A stretch of 64,000 nt of DNA from Aquarana catesbeiana (GCF_042186555.1 NC_133328.1:619641592-619705591), one strand, 5' to 3'. Counted from the stretch's first letter, positions 33,637 to 44,907 are shown. Notes: generated by a model not told the origin, from the sequence alone. Numbers and translations: made by a program.

Positions 33637-35003
33637 ATTGGCCTCAACCCAACTTAAGATTTTCACCTGTGAATACTGCAATAAAGTCTTCAAGTTCAAG
33701 CACTCTCTGCAAGCCCACCTACGAATCCACACCAACGAAAAGCCTTACAAGTGCCCGCTCTGCAACTACGCCAGCGCCATCAAGGCCAACCTCAGCGTTC
33801 ACATGAGGAAGCACACGGGGGAAAAGTTCAGCTGTGACCACTGTTCATTCAGCTGCCTTAGCAAGGGTCACCTGAAGGTCCACGTCGAGCGAGTTCACAA
33901 GAAGATCAAACAGCACTGCCGCTTTTGCAAGAAGAAGTACTCCGATGTCAAGAATCTCATCAAACACGTCAAAGAGACGCACAATCTGCTGGACAAAAAG
34001 GTCAAAGAGACCTTCGATGAGCTGAGGTTGCTCACCAGAGAAGGAAAACGGCAGCTCCTCTATGACTGCCACATTTGTGAACGCAAATTCAAAAACGAAC
34101 TGGAACGTGACCGCCACATGTTGGTCCACGGTGACGAGAGACCCTTTGCTTGCGAGCTCTGCAACCATGGCGCCACCAAGTACCAATCCCTTGAGCTGCA
34201 CATCCGCAGGCACCCCTTCGTCTACGTCTGCTCGAACTGTTTTAAAAAATTTGTGAGCACCGTCAGGCTAAAAGCTCACATCAAAGAAGTCCACCCCAAC
34301 GTAGCGGAAGAAACGTTGCTTCGCGATTCCGTCGCTCAGAGTTTTTGTCTTCTGGAGCCTGGGAGCGACATCCAGCAGGAGGCCTTGGGGGACATGGACA
34401 CGAATGCCCAGGAGGACCTCAACGCACCTTCCGCTCTAGATCCACAAATGCCTTTGCGGGAAACTCTTTTGGATCAGCCTCAGAACTTGAAACCTCACAA
34501 TGATGATTTGCCTTCAGAAAAAACAACTGAGCTGCATTTCTCTGGAAGCGAGCAAGCAAATCATTTCACAGATTGCACTATAGAAAAGCTTGCACACTCT
34601 TCCAGCATCTCTAAGGGAGTGTCAAGCGATGAACTTTTACACTGTTTGACAGAGAAAGAGAATAATCATCTGTATGCTAATCTCGGAGATGTACAGAGAG
34701 GAGATAATGTTTTGGGAGCAGTCGGTCATGTCACAGTTGAAAGCTCTCATTTGAGAGATGGAGAGTTGGATAGTTTGGCAAAAGATGTTCCGTTTGATCC
34801 AAGTGTCTGTGGAGAAAGCACAGGGGAGAACATTGGTAACGAGACCCACCAACAGATTCCTGGTCAGAATCCGGCATCTGGTCTTTCAGGAGGTGCTGGA
34901 GCTTTTATGGCCATCTTGAACGGACTACACAAGAGACAGCTGAATATGGATCTACTTCAGAAAATCAGGAAAGTTTATGGGGAACTGGAGTGTGAATACT
35001 GTG
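33637..35003 (+). CDS. zfat: ZFAT large exon: seven C2H2 fingers plus acidic linker
   Basis: Internal coding exon of 1,367 nt. The acceptor is a T-rich tract ending 'tttttcag'; the donor is 'actgtg|gtaagg'. The first base completes the Arg codon split at 26465, and the last base begins the Gly codon finished at 48819. It starts 'LASTQLKIFTCEYC' and carries seven fingers in series, beginning FTCEYC, YKCPLC, FSCDHC, HCRFC, YDCHIC, FACELC and YVCSNC, each ending in H-x3/4-H. The first two are joined by TGEKP-like linkers. Fingers 4 and 5 are separated by a roughly 25-residue spacer. After the array come about 230 residues of acidic Ser/Asp/Glu-rich linker including the family landmark 'SFCLLEPGSDIQQEALGD', and finally 'IRKVYGELECEYCG', the first half of the next finger. 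The long finger exon is the hallmark of ZFAT. There is no frameshift, no internal stop and no repeat insertion. Confidence 0.97.
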
Positions 35004-35110
35004 GTAAGGAGATTTCCACTTTTGATGAAAAATTAAACTTTCCTCTTCAGTTTAAAGGTTTTTTTGGCAAATCCAGGTTTCAGGATGACCTGCCTCTCTT
35101 CTGTAAATAG
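35004..35110 (+). other. Possible intron-retention tail of the ZFAT large exon
   Basis: If the donor at 35004 is not used, the frame stays open for 35 residues (starting KEISTFDEKL) to a TAG at 35108-35110. This would give a truncated protein ending inside finger 8. No AATAAA was seen just downstream, so a real alternative terminal exon is doubtful. Confidence 0.2.
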
Positions 35111-35344
35111 AGAGAGAACATTTTTCATAACTCCTTTCTGATTTCTAATCAGCATAGCATAAGTGGATATACCTTTTGTGCAGACTGTGCAGGGTGCAGA
35201 TTTTCAGGGGCCCTTTTATACTTGCATGCATGGGCTTCTGCAGAACCTTTTTTTTTTTTGGAGGGGGAATCATTTTAAGGTCACCCATGCTCCACCACTA
35301 TTCGACAATGTCATGAAGGGGAGGGGCTTAGTCATTATCACATA

Positions 35345-35660
35345 AAGCGCAGGTTTAAAAAACCTGGTGCAAAAGCAGGCCAGGGTCCCCATAGATCCCC
35401 CTTTAGTCTTACCTTTTCACCTATATTCCCCGTGGGAATCAGGTTTTCCTGCACCACCAGGTACTCAGGCTCTCCCTGCAAAGAATATATATTTAGTCAA
35501 CATGACTCGCTTTAGAGCAGGCCAGGGTCCCCATAGATCCCCCTTCAGAGCAGGTCAGGGTCCCCTATAGATCCCCTTAAGAATAGGGTTCCCCATAGAC
35601 CCCCCCTTTAGAGCAGACCAGGCCAGGGTCCCCCATAGATCCCCCTTTAGAGCAGACCAC
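35345..35660. repeat. Imperfect tandem 'cagggtccccatagatcccc'
   Basis: Five or so degenerate units with variable spacers ('ctttagagcagacca'). Confidence 0.7.
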
Positions 35661-36045
35661 GGCAGCACAGACAGTCCCTCCCCCAGACAGTCCCACAGAT
35701 CACTCCACACGCAGATGGGACTCCACCACCACTCCACTTGAGTGGGTGGCGCCAGATCTTCATCTCTACACAGAAGGGACAAAAGCCAAGCGGCCGAGCC
35801 ATTGCATCGGGGGCGAGGGATGGTCTCAGTGTGTCAGAGAGCAGCAGACCCAGAAAAAAGTCTGCGGCGGACCCTGCAAGGACTCTGCGGACATCTTGCC
35901 GATCCCTTATTCTTCCGGGGGGGGGGGGGGGGCACTCCCCCTTGCAGACGCCCATGCTTATATGGGTTAGGCAGATATGGGGGACTACCACCTGCTGTCC
36001 TCCTGAATATTGCTCATGTGTAGAGTGGGTGAGAAGCATTAAAGT

Positions 36046-36770
36046 CAGAGGCGTAACTAGAACCTTTAGGGCCCTGGTGCCAGTAGTTTTTTATTTTTTA
36101 TTTTTTTTTTAATTTTTTTTTTACCATTTTTTTATTTATTTATTTTTTTAACAATTTATTTTTTTATTATTTTTTTAAAAAAATGTTAGGACCCCCGTTG
36201 GAGGGCTTTAGTGATATATCAGGGGTCTAAACAGACCTCTATTGTTTCACCTTACAGGGGATTATAGTGGTTCTAAAGGCTAAAGGCTTTTTTCCTTCTT
36301 ACATGCTATGCAAGTAGGAAGGATGCATAGAATGCATTCTATCTCCTTCTGTGTGCAGCGTACCCCCAGCCCCCCCAATCCTTACCCAAGCCACCTTCGA
36401 TCCAGCGATGTTCACGATGGCCTCGGCTGTATGGGGACTCTCCCTCATTGGATGAGACCGCAGCGCTGGGAGGTGGAAACCCGGAAGTGCTGCGGGTGGG
36501 TAGCCAGGGGAGCACACAGGGGCCCGGGGCATCAGGACAGGGAAGCAGCAGGGGTGGCATGTAGAGCAACTGATGCCCTCCATTTCCGTCCTGCAGACGC
36601 TGAATGTCTGCAGGGGAAGGGGAGGAGAAGTGGGCATTCAGTGACTGCATGTAGGGATCGGTCCCTCTACATGCTGCCCCCCCTCACATCCAGGTGTACA
36701 AGGGGGCCCCAAGGGCCCCCTGGAGCAATGAGGTCCTGTCACAATTGTGACCCCTGTACGTACGCCCCTG
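36046..36770. mobile_element. hAT-type element with 'cagaggcgtaactag' tip
   Basis: Tips 'cagaggcgtaac' and 'gtacgtacgcccctg'. Flanking 8-mers attaaagt / attctagt match at 6 of 8. The interior holds a T-rich tract and a GC-rich block; no transposase. The 208-residue open frame inside is not recognised as protein. Confidence 0.65.
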
Positions 36771-36934
36771 ATTCTAGTGTATCTAAATACAAAAATGTCA
36801 TTCATTGCAACTTGCTGAGCAATGTTGATAAACATTTAGAACCTCCTTTTTTTTTTTTTTTTTTGACAGCTGTGAGTGAGCAGAGAACGGATCTGCACTG
36901 TATGAATTGTGGAAATGCTGGATTAAGATTGTGA

Positions 36935-36997
36935 GGGGGGTTAAATCGAGATTGCGATTTTTTTTTTTTTTTTTAATGATTAATCGTGCAGCTCTAT
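36935..36997. mobile_element. End fragment of a 'taatcgtgcagctct' family
   Basis: 'gttaaatcgagattgcgatt' ... 'gattaatcgtgcagctct' resembles the inverted end at 41900-41980 ('aatcgttagttgcagccct'). Confidence 0.5.
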
Positions 36998-37126
36998 GAT
37001 AGACCAACACAAAGTGGCTCATAATTGTGAAGTGGAAGGAAAATGATAAATGGTTTTCAAATTTTTTTACTTATAAATATTTGAAAAGTGTGGGGTACAT
37101 TTGTATTCAGCCCCCCGGAGTCAATA

Positions 37127-38536
37127 CTTTGTAGATCCTCCTTTCGCTGTAATTACAGCTGCAAGTCTTTTTGGGGATGTCTCTACCAGCTTTGCACATC
37201 TAGAGAGTGACATTTTTGCCCATTCTTCTTCCAAAAAAGCTTAAGCTCTGTCAGATTGGATGGAGAGCGTCTGTGAACAGCAATTTTCAAGTCTTGCCAC
37301 AGATTCTCAATTGGATTTAGGTCTGGACTTTGACTGGGCCATTCTAACACATGAATATGCTTTGATCTAAACCATTCCATTGTAGCTCTGGCTGTATGTT
37401 TAGGGTCGTTGTCCTGCTAGAAGGTGAACCTTCGCCCCAGTCTCAAGTCTTTTGCAGACTCTAATGCCACGTACACACGAGCGGACTTTACGGCAGACTT
37501 TGCCCGGCGGACTTTTCGACTGACTTTACGACGGACTTTCAGAATGAACGGACTTGCCTACACACAATCCACCAAAGTCCGTCGAATTCGTAAGTGATGA
37601 CGTACGACCGAACTAAAACAAGGAAGTTCATAGCCAGTAGCCAATAGCTGCCCTAGCGTGGCTTTTTGTCCGTCGAACTAGCATACAGACGAGCAGACTT
37701 TTCGACCGGACTCGATTTCGACGGATTGATTTAAAACCTGTTTCAAATCTAAGTCCGTCCAACTTTTGAGAAAACAAAGTCCGCTGGAGCCCACACACGA
37801 TCGAATTGTCCGACGAAATCCAGTCCGCCGGGCAAAGTCTGCCGTAAAGTCCGCTTGTGTGTACGCGGCATAACAGGTTTTCTTCTAAGATTTACCTGTA
37901 TTTGGCCCCATCCATCTTCCCATCAACTCTGACCAGCTCCCCTGTCCCTGCTGAAGAAAAGTGTCCCCACAACTTGATGCTGCCACCACCATGTTTCACG
38001 GTGGGGATGGCGTGTTCAGGGTGATGTGCAGTGTTGGTTTTCCACCACACATAGCGTTTTGCTTTTAGGCCAAGAAGTTCAATTTTGGTCTCATCTGACC
38101 AGAGAACCTTCTTCCACATGTTTGCTGTGTCCCCCACATGGCTTCTCACAAACTGCAAATGGGACTTCTTATGGCTTTTTTTCAACAATGTCTTTCTTCT
38201 TGCCACTCTTCCAAAAAGGCCAGATTTCTGGAGAGCACGACTAATAGTTGTCCTGTGGACAGATTCTCCCACCTGAGCTGTGGATCTCTGCAGCTCCTCC
38301 AGAGTTATCATGGGCCTCTTGGCTGCTTCTCTGATGAATGCTCTCCTTGCCCGGCCTGTCAGTTTAGGTGGACGGCCATGTCTTGGTAGGTTTGCATTTG
38401 TGCCATACTCTTTCCATTTTCCGATGATGGATTGAACAGTGCAATGGGAGATATTTTTTTTTTTATAACCTAACCCTGCTTCATACTTGTCCACAACTTT
38501 ATCCCTGACCTGTCTGGTGTGTTCCTTGGCCTTCAT
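37127..38536 (-). pseudogene. Tc1 transposase, interrupted
   Basis: Minus strand from 'MKAKEHTRQVRDKVVDKYEA'. There is a short deletion in the first HTH ('GLGYKKKNISHCTVQSII') at a T-run, then 'RHGRPPKLTGRARRAFIREA', 'VLWSDETKIELLGLKAKRYV' and 'VKHGGGSIKLWGHFSSAGTG'. After the MITE it resumes with 'HIHVLEWPSQSPDLNPIENL', which carries the catalytic Glu, and decays soon after. The second Asp segment is frameshifted at the MITE flank. Confidence 0.88.
37465..37870. mobile_element. PIF/Harbinger-type MITE inside the Tc1 copy
   Basis: Long TIRs: 'tgccacgtacacacgagcgg' + 'actttacggcagactttgcc' on the left and the complement on the right ('ggcaaagtctgccgtaaagt' ... 'tgtgtgtacgcggca'). 3-bp TAA duplication at 37462-37464 and 37871-37873. 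Removing it restores the Tc1 text 'gcagactctaacaggttttc'. Confidence 0.9.
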
Positions 38537-38604
38537 GATGCTGTTTGTTCACTGAGATTCTCTAACAAACTTCACAGAACAGCTGTATTTATACTGAGAT
38601 TAAG

Positions 38605-38962
38605 GCCTCAAGTACACTGCTGCTGCTGCTAAACGGATGTTTAGGAGCAGTTGGGCATTTTCTTTCAGCTGCTCCTGAACTCTCCTCTATGTTATCTTAT
38701 CAGTACATGTACACAGGGTCGTTTACAGTCGTTTCTAGGCAGTTGAGTTTAGAGGCTTTTTTTGGAACGCAAAAAAATGGGTTCAGAAGCTGAGTTTAGA
38801 GGCATTTCAAGTGCCGAACGTTTCTAAACGTGGCTAAATTCGGTAACTCGCATTTAGCTGCGTTTCATTTAGAAGCGTTTTTCATTTTTGGTTATTTTGA
38901 GAAAAAAATATTTTTCTTTTTAAAATGCTTCTAAACACCAATTGCCACTAAATCTATAATGT
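38605..38962. repeat. MITE-like 'tttaggagcag' unit
   Basis: Starts 'aaggcctcaagtacactgct' and carries many 'gtttctaaacg' / 'cgtttagaag' inverted motifs. It truncates the Tc1 copy on its left. Confidence 0.5.
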
Positions 38963-39602
38963 TCATATAATTATATATATATATAGGGCCGAAGCAACTG
39001 ATCGATTAATCGACAACTAATCGATTTATTAAAATAGTTGTCAACTAATGCAGAATGCATTATTTGTTTACATATCAGGAAATATAGTGCAGCATACATA
39101 CATGTCAATAAGTGCCTGAGAACTTGTGAATGTGTGAGGAGCAATGTCTCATGGGACATGTAGTCCTGGGCAAGAAGTAAATGGCTTTAAAGGCAGAAGT
39201 TTTTTTACCTTGCTATAGGGGGCACTCTATACTATACTTTGCAGCTTGCTATTGGGGCACTCTGAAGGCAGGAGGAGCCAGAAGTGAGAATCAGGGCTGC
39301 TCTGTGCAAAACCATTACACAGAGCAGGTAAGTATAACATGTTTGTTGTTTTAAAAAAAAAATCAGTTTAAAGACTCTGTGCAGGGAAGATCAGCATCTG
39401 AACCCAGAGAAGGTGGAGGCTGATAGACTGGAGGTAATAGAAGGCATTACAATTACCGGTATATTTAAAGTAAACCTTTACCAGTATTGTGCATTATATT
39501 TAAAATGATCATATCTATGAAAAAAAAGTCTCAGCTTTTATATCCTACTTCTGGGTGTGTATGTGTGTGTGTGTGTGTGTGTGTATGTATATGTATATGT
39601 AC

Positions 39603-39607
<5 letters not shown>

Positions 39608-39664
<57 letters not shown>
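39608..39664. repeat. (TA)n microsatellite
   Basis: Pure TA run abutting the Tc1 element. Confidence 0.97.
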
Positions 39665-39669
<5 letters not shown>

Positions 39670-41179
39670 TAGTGGGGACGGAAAGTTTTGAGATCCCCTT
39701 AAATTAAATTTTTCACTCTGTTATATTGCAGCCATTTGCTAAAATCTTTTAAGTTCATTTTTTTTTCTCATTAATGTACACACAGCACCCCATATTGACA
39801 GAAAAACACAGAATTGTTGGCATTTTTGCAGATTTATTAAAAAAGAAAAACTGAAATATCACATGGTCCTAAGTATTCAGACCCTTTGCTCAGTATTTAG
39901 TAGAAGCCCCCTTTTGATCTAATACAGCCATGAGTCTTTTTGGGAAAGAGGCAACAAGTTTTTCAGGGCTCTGGCTGAGCCATTCAAGAACAGTCACTGA
40001 GTTGTTGTGAAGCCACTCCTTCATTATCTTAGCTGTGTGCTTAGGGTCATTGTCTTGTTGGAAGGTAAACCTTCGGCCCAGTCTGAGGTCCTGAGCACTT
40101 TGGAGAAGGTTTTCGTCCAGGATATCCCTGTACTTGGCTGCATCCATCTTTCCCTCGATTGCAACCAGTCGTCCTGTCCCTGCAGCTGAGAAACACCCCC
40201 ACAGCATGATGCTGCCACCACCATGCTTCACTGTTGGGACTGTATTGGACAGGTGATGAGCAGTGCCTGGTTTCTCCACACATACCGCTTAGAATTAAGG
40301 CCAAAAGTTCTATCTTGGTCTCATCAGACCAGAGAATCTTATTTCTCACCATCTTGGAGTCCTTCAGGTGTTTTTTTTAGCAAACTCCATGCGGGCTTTC
40401 ATGTGTCTTGCACTGAAGAGAGGCTTCCGTCAGGCCACTCTGCCATACAGCCCCGACTGGTGGAGGGCTGCAGTGATGGTTGACTTTCTACAACTTTCTC
40501 CCATCTCCCGACTGCATCTCTGGAGCTCAACCACAGTGATCTTTGGGTTCTTCTTTACCTCTCTCACCAAGGCTCTTCTCTCCCGATAGCTCAGTTTGGC
40601 CGGACGGCCAGCTCTAGGAAGGGTTCTGGTCATCCCAAACATCTTCCATTTAAGGATTATGGAGGCCACTGTGCTCTTAGGAACCTTAAGTGCAGCAGAA
40701 ATTTTTTTATAACCTTGGCCAGATCTGTGCCTTGCCCCAATTCTGTCTCTGAGCTCTTCAGGCAGTTCCTTTGACCTCATGATTCTCATTTGCTCTGACA
40801 TGCACTGTGAGCTGTAAGGTCTTATATAGACAGGTGTGTGGCTTTCCTAATCAAGTCCAATCAGTATAATCAAACACAGCTGGACTCAAATGAAGGTGTA
40901 GAACCATCTCAAGGATGATCAGAAGAAATGGACAGCACCTGAGTTAAATATATGTGTGTCACAGCAAAGGGTCTGAATACTTAGGATCATGTGATATTTC
41001 AGTTTTTCTTTTTTAATAAATCTGCAAAAATGTCAACAATTCTGTGTTTTTCTGTCAATATGGGGTGCTGTGTGTACATTAATGAGGAAAAAAATGAACT
41101 TAAATGATTTTAGCAAATGGCTGCAATATAACAAAGAGTGAAAAATTTAAGGGGGTCTGAATACTTTCCGTCCCCACTG
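39670..41179 (-). mobile_element. Full-length Tc1/mariner element with an internal catalytic deletion
   Basis: Both ends keep long inverted repeats: 'agtggggacggaaagt' and 'aatactttccgtccccactg', with 'gacagaaaaacacagaattg' pairing 'caattctgtgtttttctgtc'. Same family as 28458-29884. Confidence 0.93.
39890..40801 (-). pseudogene. Tc1 transposase lacking the third catalytic block
   Basis: 'MSEQMRIMRSKELPEELRDR' through 'RRALVREVKKNPKITVVELQ' is open for 123 codons. It then breaks at 'GRVA*', has a second frame with 'ILWSDETKIELLALILS', and a third with 'VKHGGGSIMLWGCFSAAGTG', 'FTFQQDNDPKHTAKIMKEWL' and 'NNSVTVLEWLSQSP'. Here 'SQSP' joins directly to 'EKLVASFPKRLMAVLDQKGA': compared with the copy at 29690-29805, about 115-120 bp are missing, including 'DLNPIEHLW' with the catalytic Glu. 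It ends '...STKY' and a stop. Confidence 0.9.
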
Positions 41180-41357
41180 TGTGTGATATATATATAATTG
41201 TTATTACTTTCACTGTTTCCCAGTCTGAGTCTGATATTTACCAGATTCAACCTCTAATAGTATATACAGTATATATCTCTTCTAATAGGATATACAATAT
41301 ATCTCTTCTGTCTGTTATTCTCAGAGTGGATTTGAGATTTTGCTCCCTAACCAAATA

Positions 41358-41785
41358 CAGGGGGTCCCCGGGTTACAAACAAGTTAGGGACTGTAGGTTT
41401 GTTCTTAAGTTGAATCTGTTTGTAAGTCGGAACAGGTAAATTTTTTAAGTGTAGCTCCAGCCAAAAAAAATATTTTTAAGCTTTTTGGATAGCATAGGTA
41501 AGGGTTAACACCCCTATAACATTTGTTTTGCTGTCTGTGCCCCTGTTAAGAAGATTTCACCTCACTTTGTGTCCCAATGACAATTGGATTTTGAAAATTT
41601 TGGGTTGTTGTGGAAACAAGCCTTGGTGATAAAGCATCAGTGGAGGTACCTTTTCCCCATAATAGCTCTTACAGGAGTGAATTTCCCTTCCTAGGGGTAG
41701 ATTTCCTCTCACTTCCTGTTGTCTCCCTCCATTTGTAAGTAGGAGTCGTTTGTAAGTCGGATGTTTGTAACTAGGGGACCCCCTG
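41358..41785. mobile_element. TA-flanked MITE ('cagggggtccccgggttaca')
   Basis: TIRs 'cagggggtccccgggttaca' and 'tgtaactaggggaccccctg', flanked by TA on both sides. Subterminal 'gtttgtaagtcggaaca' / 'cgtttgtaagtcggatg' repeats. Non-coding, mariner-like target. Confidence 0.9.
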
Positions 41786-41980
41786 TAGTTGGTTATTTAT
41801 ATTTACCACTACATAGAGATATTTAAGAATATTTTTTTTTTTTTGTTTTTTTTTTTTTTTTAAATTATATATTAACTAAATTGTACACCACACTTTTTTT
41901 TAAGGTTATTATCCGATTTAATCGAAAAAATAATCGGCCAACTAATCGATTATGAAAATAATCGTTAGTTGCAGCCCTAA

Positions 41981-41983
<3 letters not shown>

Positions 41984-42033
<50 letters not shown>
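41984..42033. repeat. (TA)n microsatellite
   Basis: TA run at the right edge of the 38985-41977 element. Confidence 0.95.
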
Positions 42034-42035
<2 letters not shown>

Positions 42036-43139
42036 GCACGTGTGTTCAATGAAAAGAAATGCTATGAGGGCTGAACTGGTTAAAGCAAAACTCCAGTCAA
42101 AGAAAATGATTAGCCTAGTGAACGATAAAATAAAAAATGACTGCTTCGGTCCAGGGCAGTGTTCAGTCTCAGTCTCTGGTATTTGTAGGAGCGGTCAGTG
42201 CTGAAGGAGGGCAGATCTCCAGACCCAATGTAAAAACATTTACCCACTTTACCAGGGGTATGGAGGGGCTGTCTGTTTTTCCAATGTTGAGAAACGGACA
42301 TTCTGGCTGGTAAGTGGCAATGGCCTTTCTTGATATTAGGTAGATACTCTGATATTGACAGCCACCCTAAGGAGGGCCTGGACATCAGAGATACACTGCT
42401 GTAAGATAAGATTAAGGTCCAAAAGGTGCTGTTGCTCTTCTATCCTACTGGTCGTGTATAAACCTTTAAGTTCATCAAAGCATCTCCGGCATCTATCTGA
42501 TATTCGCAGAAATATGTGTTTTGCTTCCAAGGGAGTTCAATACCAGGGGGATTGGGTTTTGTAGCTCTTTCCCTGCAGATAAGAGAACATTGACATTTTA
42601 TGAGTATAAAGCTTTACTTCCAGTCCTCTTTGCTACAAGAAACTTTCAGGGACTCTTGTTATATCAATATCGAAGACTACATTCACACCTTTGTGTTAAA
42701 ACAAATTCTCCTTACCATAGGTGCCATCCCCAGCAAAAATCTTCATACATGGGGAATAAATAATGATGTACGTGAAACATGTCAAAAGTGAACCTCACAG
42801 CACAGCATGAAAACAAACCTGTGAATATGGCAGTTTTTCGAAACTGCAGTTCTGCTTTGAAATAGAACCTTATTTTTTAGGCGGAGGGCATGGAATTTTT
42901 CTTTATAGGGCACATTTTATTAATTCTGTTGTACAGCAAGGCAATGCTAAACAGCAGCAGTGAGACAGTTAATACAACTGTTTTGCTGCCCCCCCTGGTA
43001 GGTGACTTGGACTTAACCAAGGTGCTTGGTCTAAGTGACAGTCGGTCACTGTTTTGTTTTTTGCTGGAAATTGGCATCAGGCCTCAGCCCTTGGGAATGC
43101 ACTACCAAGGGGAGGCCGTTCACAAGTCATTAGGGCAGG

Positions 43140-44000
43140 AGAGTGGTCATATCCGAGAAGAGGTCTCTAAGCAGGTGGCAAGTGAGAGCGTAGCTGAGTC
43201 CAGGCAGGGGTCTTGGTGGGTGGCAAACAAAAGACTTGTTCAGTCCAAGCAAGGGTCTTGTTGGGTGGCAAGTAACAAAGTAGAGAGGTCTAGGCAGGTG
43301 TCTTGTTGGGTGGCAAGTGAGAGAGTACTCAGATCCAGGCAAGGGTCTTGTTGGGTGCCAAGTGACAAAGTAGAGAGGTCTAGGCAGGTGTCTTGTTGGG
43401 TGGCAAGTGAGAGAGTACTCAGATCCAGGCAAGGGTCTTGTTGGGTGCCAAGTGACAAAGTAGAGAGGTCTAGGCAGGTGTCTTGTTGGGTGGCAAGTGA
43501 GAGAATAGTCAGGTCTAGGCAGTGGTCTTGTCGTGTGCCAAGTGACAAAGTAGAGCGGTCTAGGCAGGTGTCTTGTTGGGTGGCAAGTGAGAGAGTAGTC
43601 AGGTCCAGGCATGGGTCTTGTTGGGTGCAAAGGGAGAGAGTAGTCAGGTCTAGGCAGGGGTCTTGGTGGGTAGTAGAGATGGGCTTGGGCGTGTTCGAAA
43701 TCCCACATGCCCGATCCCGCCAGGAAGCCGACACTGCACACGGCTATTCACAGGTAGTGAGACATTTCCCGATCTGTGCAGCTGCGATCCGGAAAATGCC
43801 TTATTGCCTGTGATTAGCCGTGTGCAGTGTTGGCCTCCTGGGAGGATCGGGCACGTGGGCTTTTAAGGACACGTCCGAGCCCATCTCTAGTGGGTAGCAA
43901 GCGAGAGAGTTGTCAGGTCTTGATGGGTACCAAGTGAGAGAGTAGTCGGGTCTAGGCGGATGGTTTGGCAGGCTGCAAGTAGGAGAGTAGTCAGGTCAAT
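43140..44000. repeat. 45-bp minisatellite with 90-bp higher-order period
   Basis: Two alternating 45-bp types ('ttgggtgccaagtgacaaag...' and 'ttgggtggcaagtgagagag...') form 90-bp dimers, for example 43351-43440 repeated at 43441-43530. As 45 is divisible by three, long open frames appear on both strands (307 codons at 42890-43813, 203 codons at 43130-43741). A MITE splits the array at 43674-43889. Confidence 0.93.
43674..43889. mobile_element. 216-bp hAT MITE in the 45-bp array
   Basis: TIRs 'tagagatgggcttgggcgtg' and 'cacgtccgagcccatctcta' with a perfect 8-bp duplication GTGGGTAG (43666-43673, 43890-43897). The array unit is continuous once it is removed. Confidence 0.95.
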
Positions 44001-44379
44001 CAGTCCATAGACCTCAAGTTTACACAGACATTCCCTGAAATGGCGGCAAAGTCACTGCTGTAAAATCTCGCGACTTTCAAGTCGTGGCAGTGTGAAAGGG
44101 GCCTTAAGAGGTGGAGATCTACCTGAACAACATGGGAGACGTCAAAGATCACCAGGCACAGTGTCGCCGCCTCACACCTGATTTAAACCTCTAATTGCCG
44201 TACTACTGCGTCGCAATCGCTGCATTGTACGGCAATTATGGGTGGTAAGGAGGCAACATATCACCTCCTCACCACCTGTTAAACACACTGGGATCGCTTT
44301 TCAGAGGAGCAGAAGGTCCTGCTGCACTTGTGAATGAGCCCTTAGTTGTATTCGGCAGCGGCACCCTTAGGGCTTGTAT

Positions 44380-44830
44380 ATATGTAAAGTTGGGGGGGGG
44401 GGGTGCCAAAACCCTGTGGTTGAGTTGTGGTTTTACCACCCCAATCCCTACCCCCTTCAGGGTGTACACATGCCGCAGCAGGAATTAAGTCCCCTTTTGC
44501 TTTTGGTGGGTGCTACCGCCTGCCAGTCACGACCCATTCAAGTAAATGGGGCAACTCTGCAAGTGCCCTGCAACTGCATGCTTCTGCTGTGTCCAAGGGG
44601 TTAAAGCAGGTGTTGAGAAAGCAACACAACGCTGCCTGCTTTAACCCCTTGTTTGCTGTAGTGTACAAGGTTGCAGGGCACTTGCAGAGTGGCCTCATTC
44701 ACTTGAATGGGCCATGCTTGACAGGTGGTACACCCACCAACCATGCGCATAACACCTGCTGTGGCTGCGAAATGAGTGCACCCCTGGCTACTGCAGCTAA
44801 AGGGGGTGCGGTTGGTGCAGGGGGATAAAA
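44380..44830. repeat. Foldback repeat around 'tttaaccccttg'
   Basis: 'caactctgcaagtgccctgc' ... 'aaggggttaaagcaggtgtt' is mirrored by 'gctttaaccccttgtttgct' ... 'gcagggcacttgcagagtgg'. The loop is about 30 bp at 44617-44630. Confidence 0.75.
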
Positions 44831-44907
44831 ACATGTCTTAACTATGGGATTTTATCACCCACCAAACTGCAAATGTAAATGAACCTTCACTGTTCTGAGG
44901 CCCCTAT

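Larger units (their letters stand above)
36998..38607 (-). mobile_element. Tc1/mariner element, both ends truncated, split by a Harbinger MITE
   Basis: The text runs from 'gaccaacacaaagtggctca' to 'cagctgtatttatactgaga' and lacks intact terminal repeats. The MITE at 37465-37870 interrupts it between 'gcagactc' and 'caggttttcttc'. Confidence 0.85.
38985..41977. mobile_element. Element with 'aactaatcgatta' inverted ends, host of nested insertions
   Basis: Left tip 'agggccgaagcaactgatcg' + 'attaatcgacaactaatcga'; right tip 'ggccaactaatcgattatga' + 'aaataatcgttagttgcagc' + 'ccta'. A Tc1 copy (39670-41179) and a TA-flanked MITE (41358-41785) lie within, so this is the oldest layer. No own coding seen. 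Confidence 0.55.

Noticed and set aside
36308..36934. 208-codon open frame
   Set aside because: Lies across a hAT-type element and its right border, with no recognisable domain; shifted frames on the other strand are equally open in GC-rich parts.
42890..43813. 307-codon + frame and 203-codon minus frame over the same DNA
   Set aside because: Product of a 45-bp tandem repeat (divisible by three); no start context, domain or splice signals.
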